Shown: positions 37,366 to 37,474 of the stretch, piece after piece | Layout of the letters: each line of letters starts with the position of its first letter | How positions within the stretch are numbered: position 1 is the stretch's first letter | DNA from: UBA11524 sp964464815 | Lineage (GTDB): Bacteria > Bacillota > Clostridia > Christensenellales > Aristaeellaceae | Direction: 5' to 3' | DNA: 37,474 bases | Assembly (NCBI GenBank): GCA_964464815.1 | Contig: CAYXHF010000025.1 | Coordinates: forward strand, 1 to 37,474 | Notes under the pieces: model-generated | What the model saw: only the letters and a program-made list of their open reading frames with translations | Told to the model about the DNA's origin: nothing | Databases searched by the model: none | Position numbers and translations under genes: made by a program

Positions 37366-37418
37366 TTCGCAAAATCAGGACTTTTCCGGCTCTACAGCCG
37401 AGAAAGTGGTCTTGCGAA
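37366..37418. repeat. Long imperfect palindrome
   Basis: TTCGCAA at 37366-37372 and TTGCGAA at 37412-37418 are the outer arms. The inner bases AGGACTTT, CGGCT / AGCCG and AAAGTGGTCT continue the pairing with a bulge, giving about 20 pairs around the loop CTAC. No T run follows. It sits just past the terminator of the AT-rich gene; a GTTGCC direct repeat lies to its left at about 37344-37360. Confidence 0.5.
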
Positions 37419-37474
37419 ATTATTCCCACTCTGCTGCCAGACCTTGACACCTTGTGATAAACCTTGATTTCTCT

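Noticed and set aside
37331..37474. Minus-strand frame ending AAEWE near the right edge, resembling the end of GMP synthase
   Set aside because: Only five residues match and the upstream residues (RFITRCQGL) do not resemble that protein.
1..37474. CRISPR arrays, rRNA genes, toxin-antitoxin or other defence systems
   Set aside because: No regularly spaced direct repeats of CRISPR size, no rRNA sequence and no defence-type gene pair were seen.

Overview
The window looks like chromosome from a moderately GC-rich member of the Bacillota, most likely a gut-type Clostridia. Supporting this are strong AGGAGG-type ribosome binding sites, sigma-A promoters with 17-bp spacers, LplB/YtcP-type sugar permeases encoded without their own ATPase, AraC and LacI regulators of sugar loci, and many rho-independent terminators. 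A species cannot be named from the sequence. Genes near the right end (from about 36.5 kb) are visibly more AT-rich and look acquired.

Bases 1-5,200 hold small housekeeping and accessory genes: a MazG-like NTP pyrophosphohydrolase, a tRNA-Thr(CGU)/tRNA-Pro(CGG) pair, a cysteine-rich small protein, tRNA-Ser(GGA), a membrane protein with a charged coiled coil and two zinc ribbons preceded by a 43-codon ORF, and a ketopantoate-reductase-like gene followed by a membrane protein and the relic of a ZIP metal transporter. The last group is read from a strong promoter with a TetR-type inverted repeat just downstream of its -10 box.

Bases 5,260-31,710 are a plant-glycan utilisation region. A stand-alone GH3 gene comes first. 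Then a divergent AraC regulator faces a long operon: two ABC permeases, a solute-binding protein, an internal promoter plus hairpin, a large GH3 with a beta-trefoil insertion, a broken rhamnulokinase gene, an unassigned TIM-barrel glycosidase, a GH78 alpha-L-rhamnosidase, a secreted GH5 endoglucanase-type enzyme and a DUF5060/DUF4038-type glycosidase. That operon ends at tandem repeats and a terminator. A MarR/DUF5131 pair with a near-ideal autoregulatory operator sits next. A LacI regulator then precedes a second enzyme operon: GH26, GH28-like, GH92 and GH43. Apart from GH5 and the binding protein, the enzymes have no signal peptide. The likely scheme is that GH5 cuts a hemicellulose outside, the ABC transporter imports decorated oligosaccharides, and a battery of cytoplasmic exo-enzymes strips rhamnose, mannose, uronic acid, pentose and glucose/xylose units.

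Bases 31,880-37,474 are a patchwork: a GNAT acetyltransferase, a coding relic, a metallophosphoesterase pseudogene, a hexapeptide O-acetyltransferase, a second AraC regulator, an aminoglycoside-phosphotransferase-like kinase, an AT-rich membrane protein with a perfect terminator, and a long imperfect palindrome. At least three recognisable genes in the window are broken (ZIP relic, rhamnulokinase, metallophosphoesterase).

No CRISPR array, complete insertion sequence, rRNA or classical defence system was seen. The most promising unexplained parts are the unassigned TIM-barrel enzyme at 15,810, the trefoil-bearing GH3, the altered GH28-like active site, and the lipobox-less binding protein.
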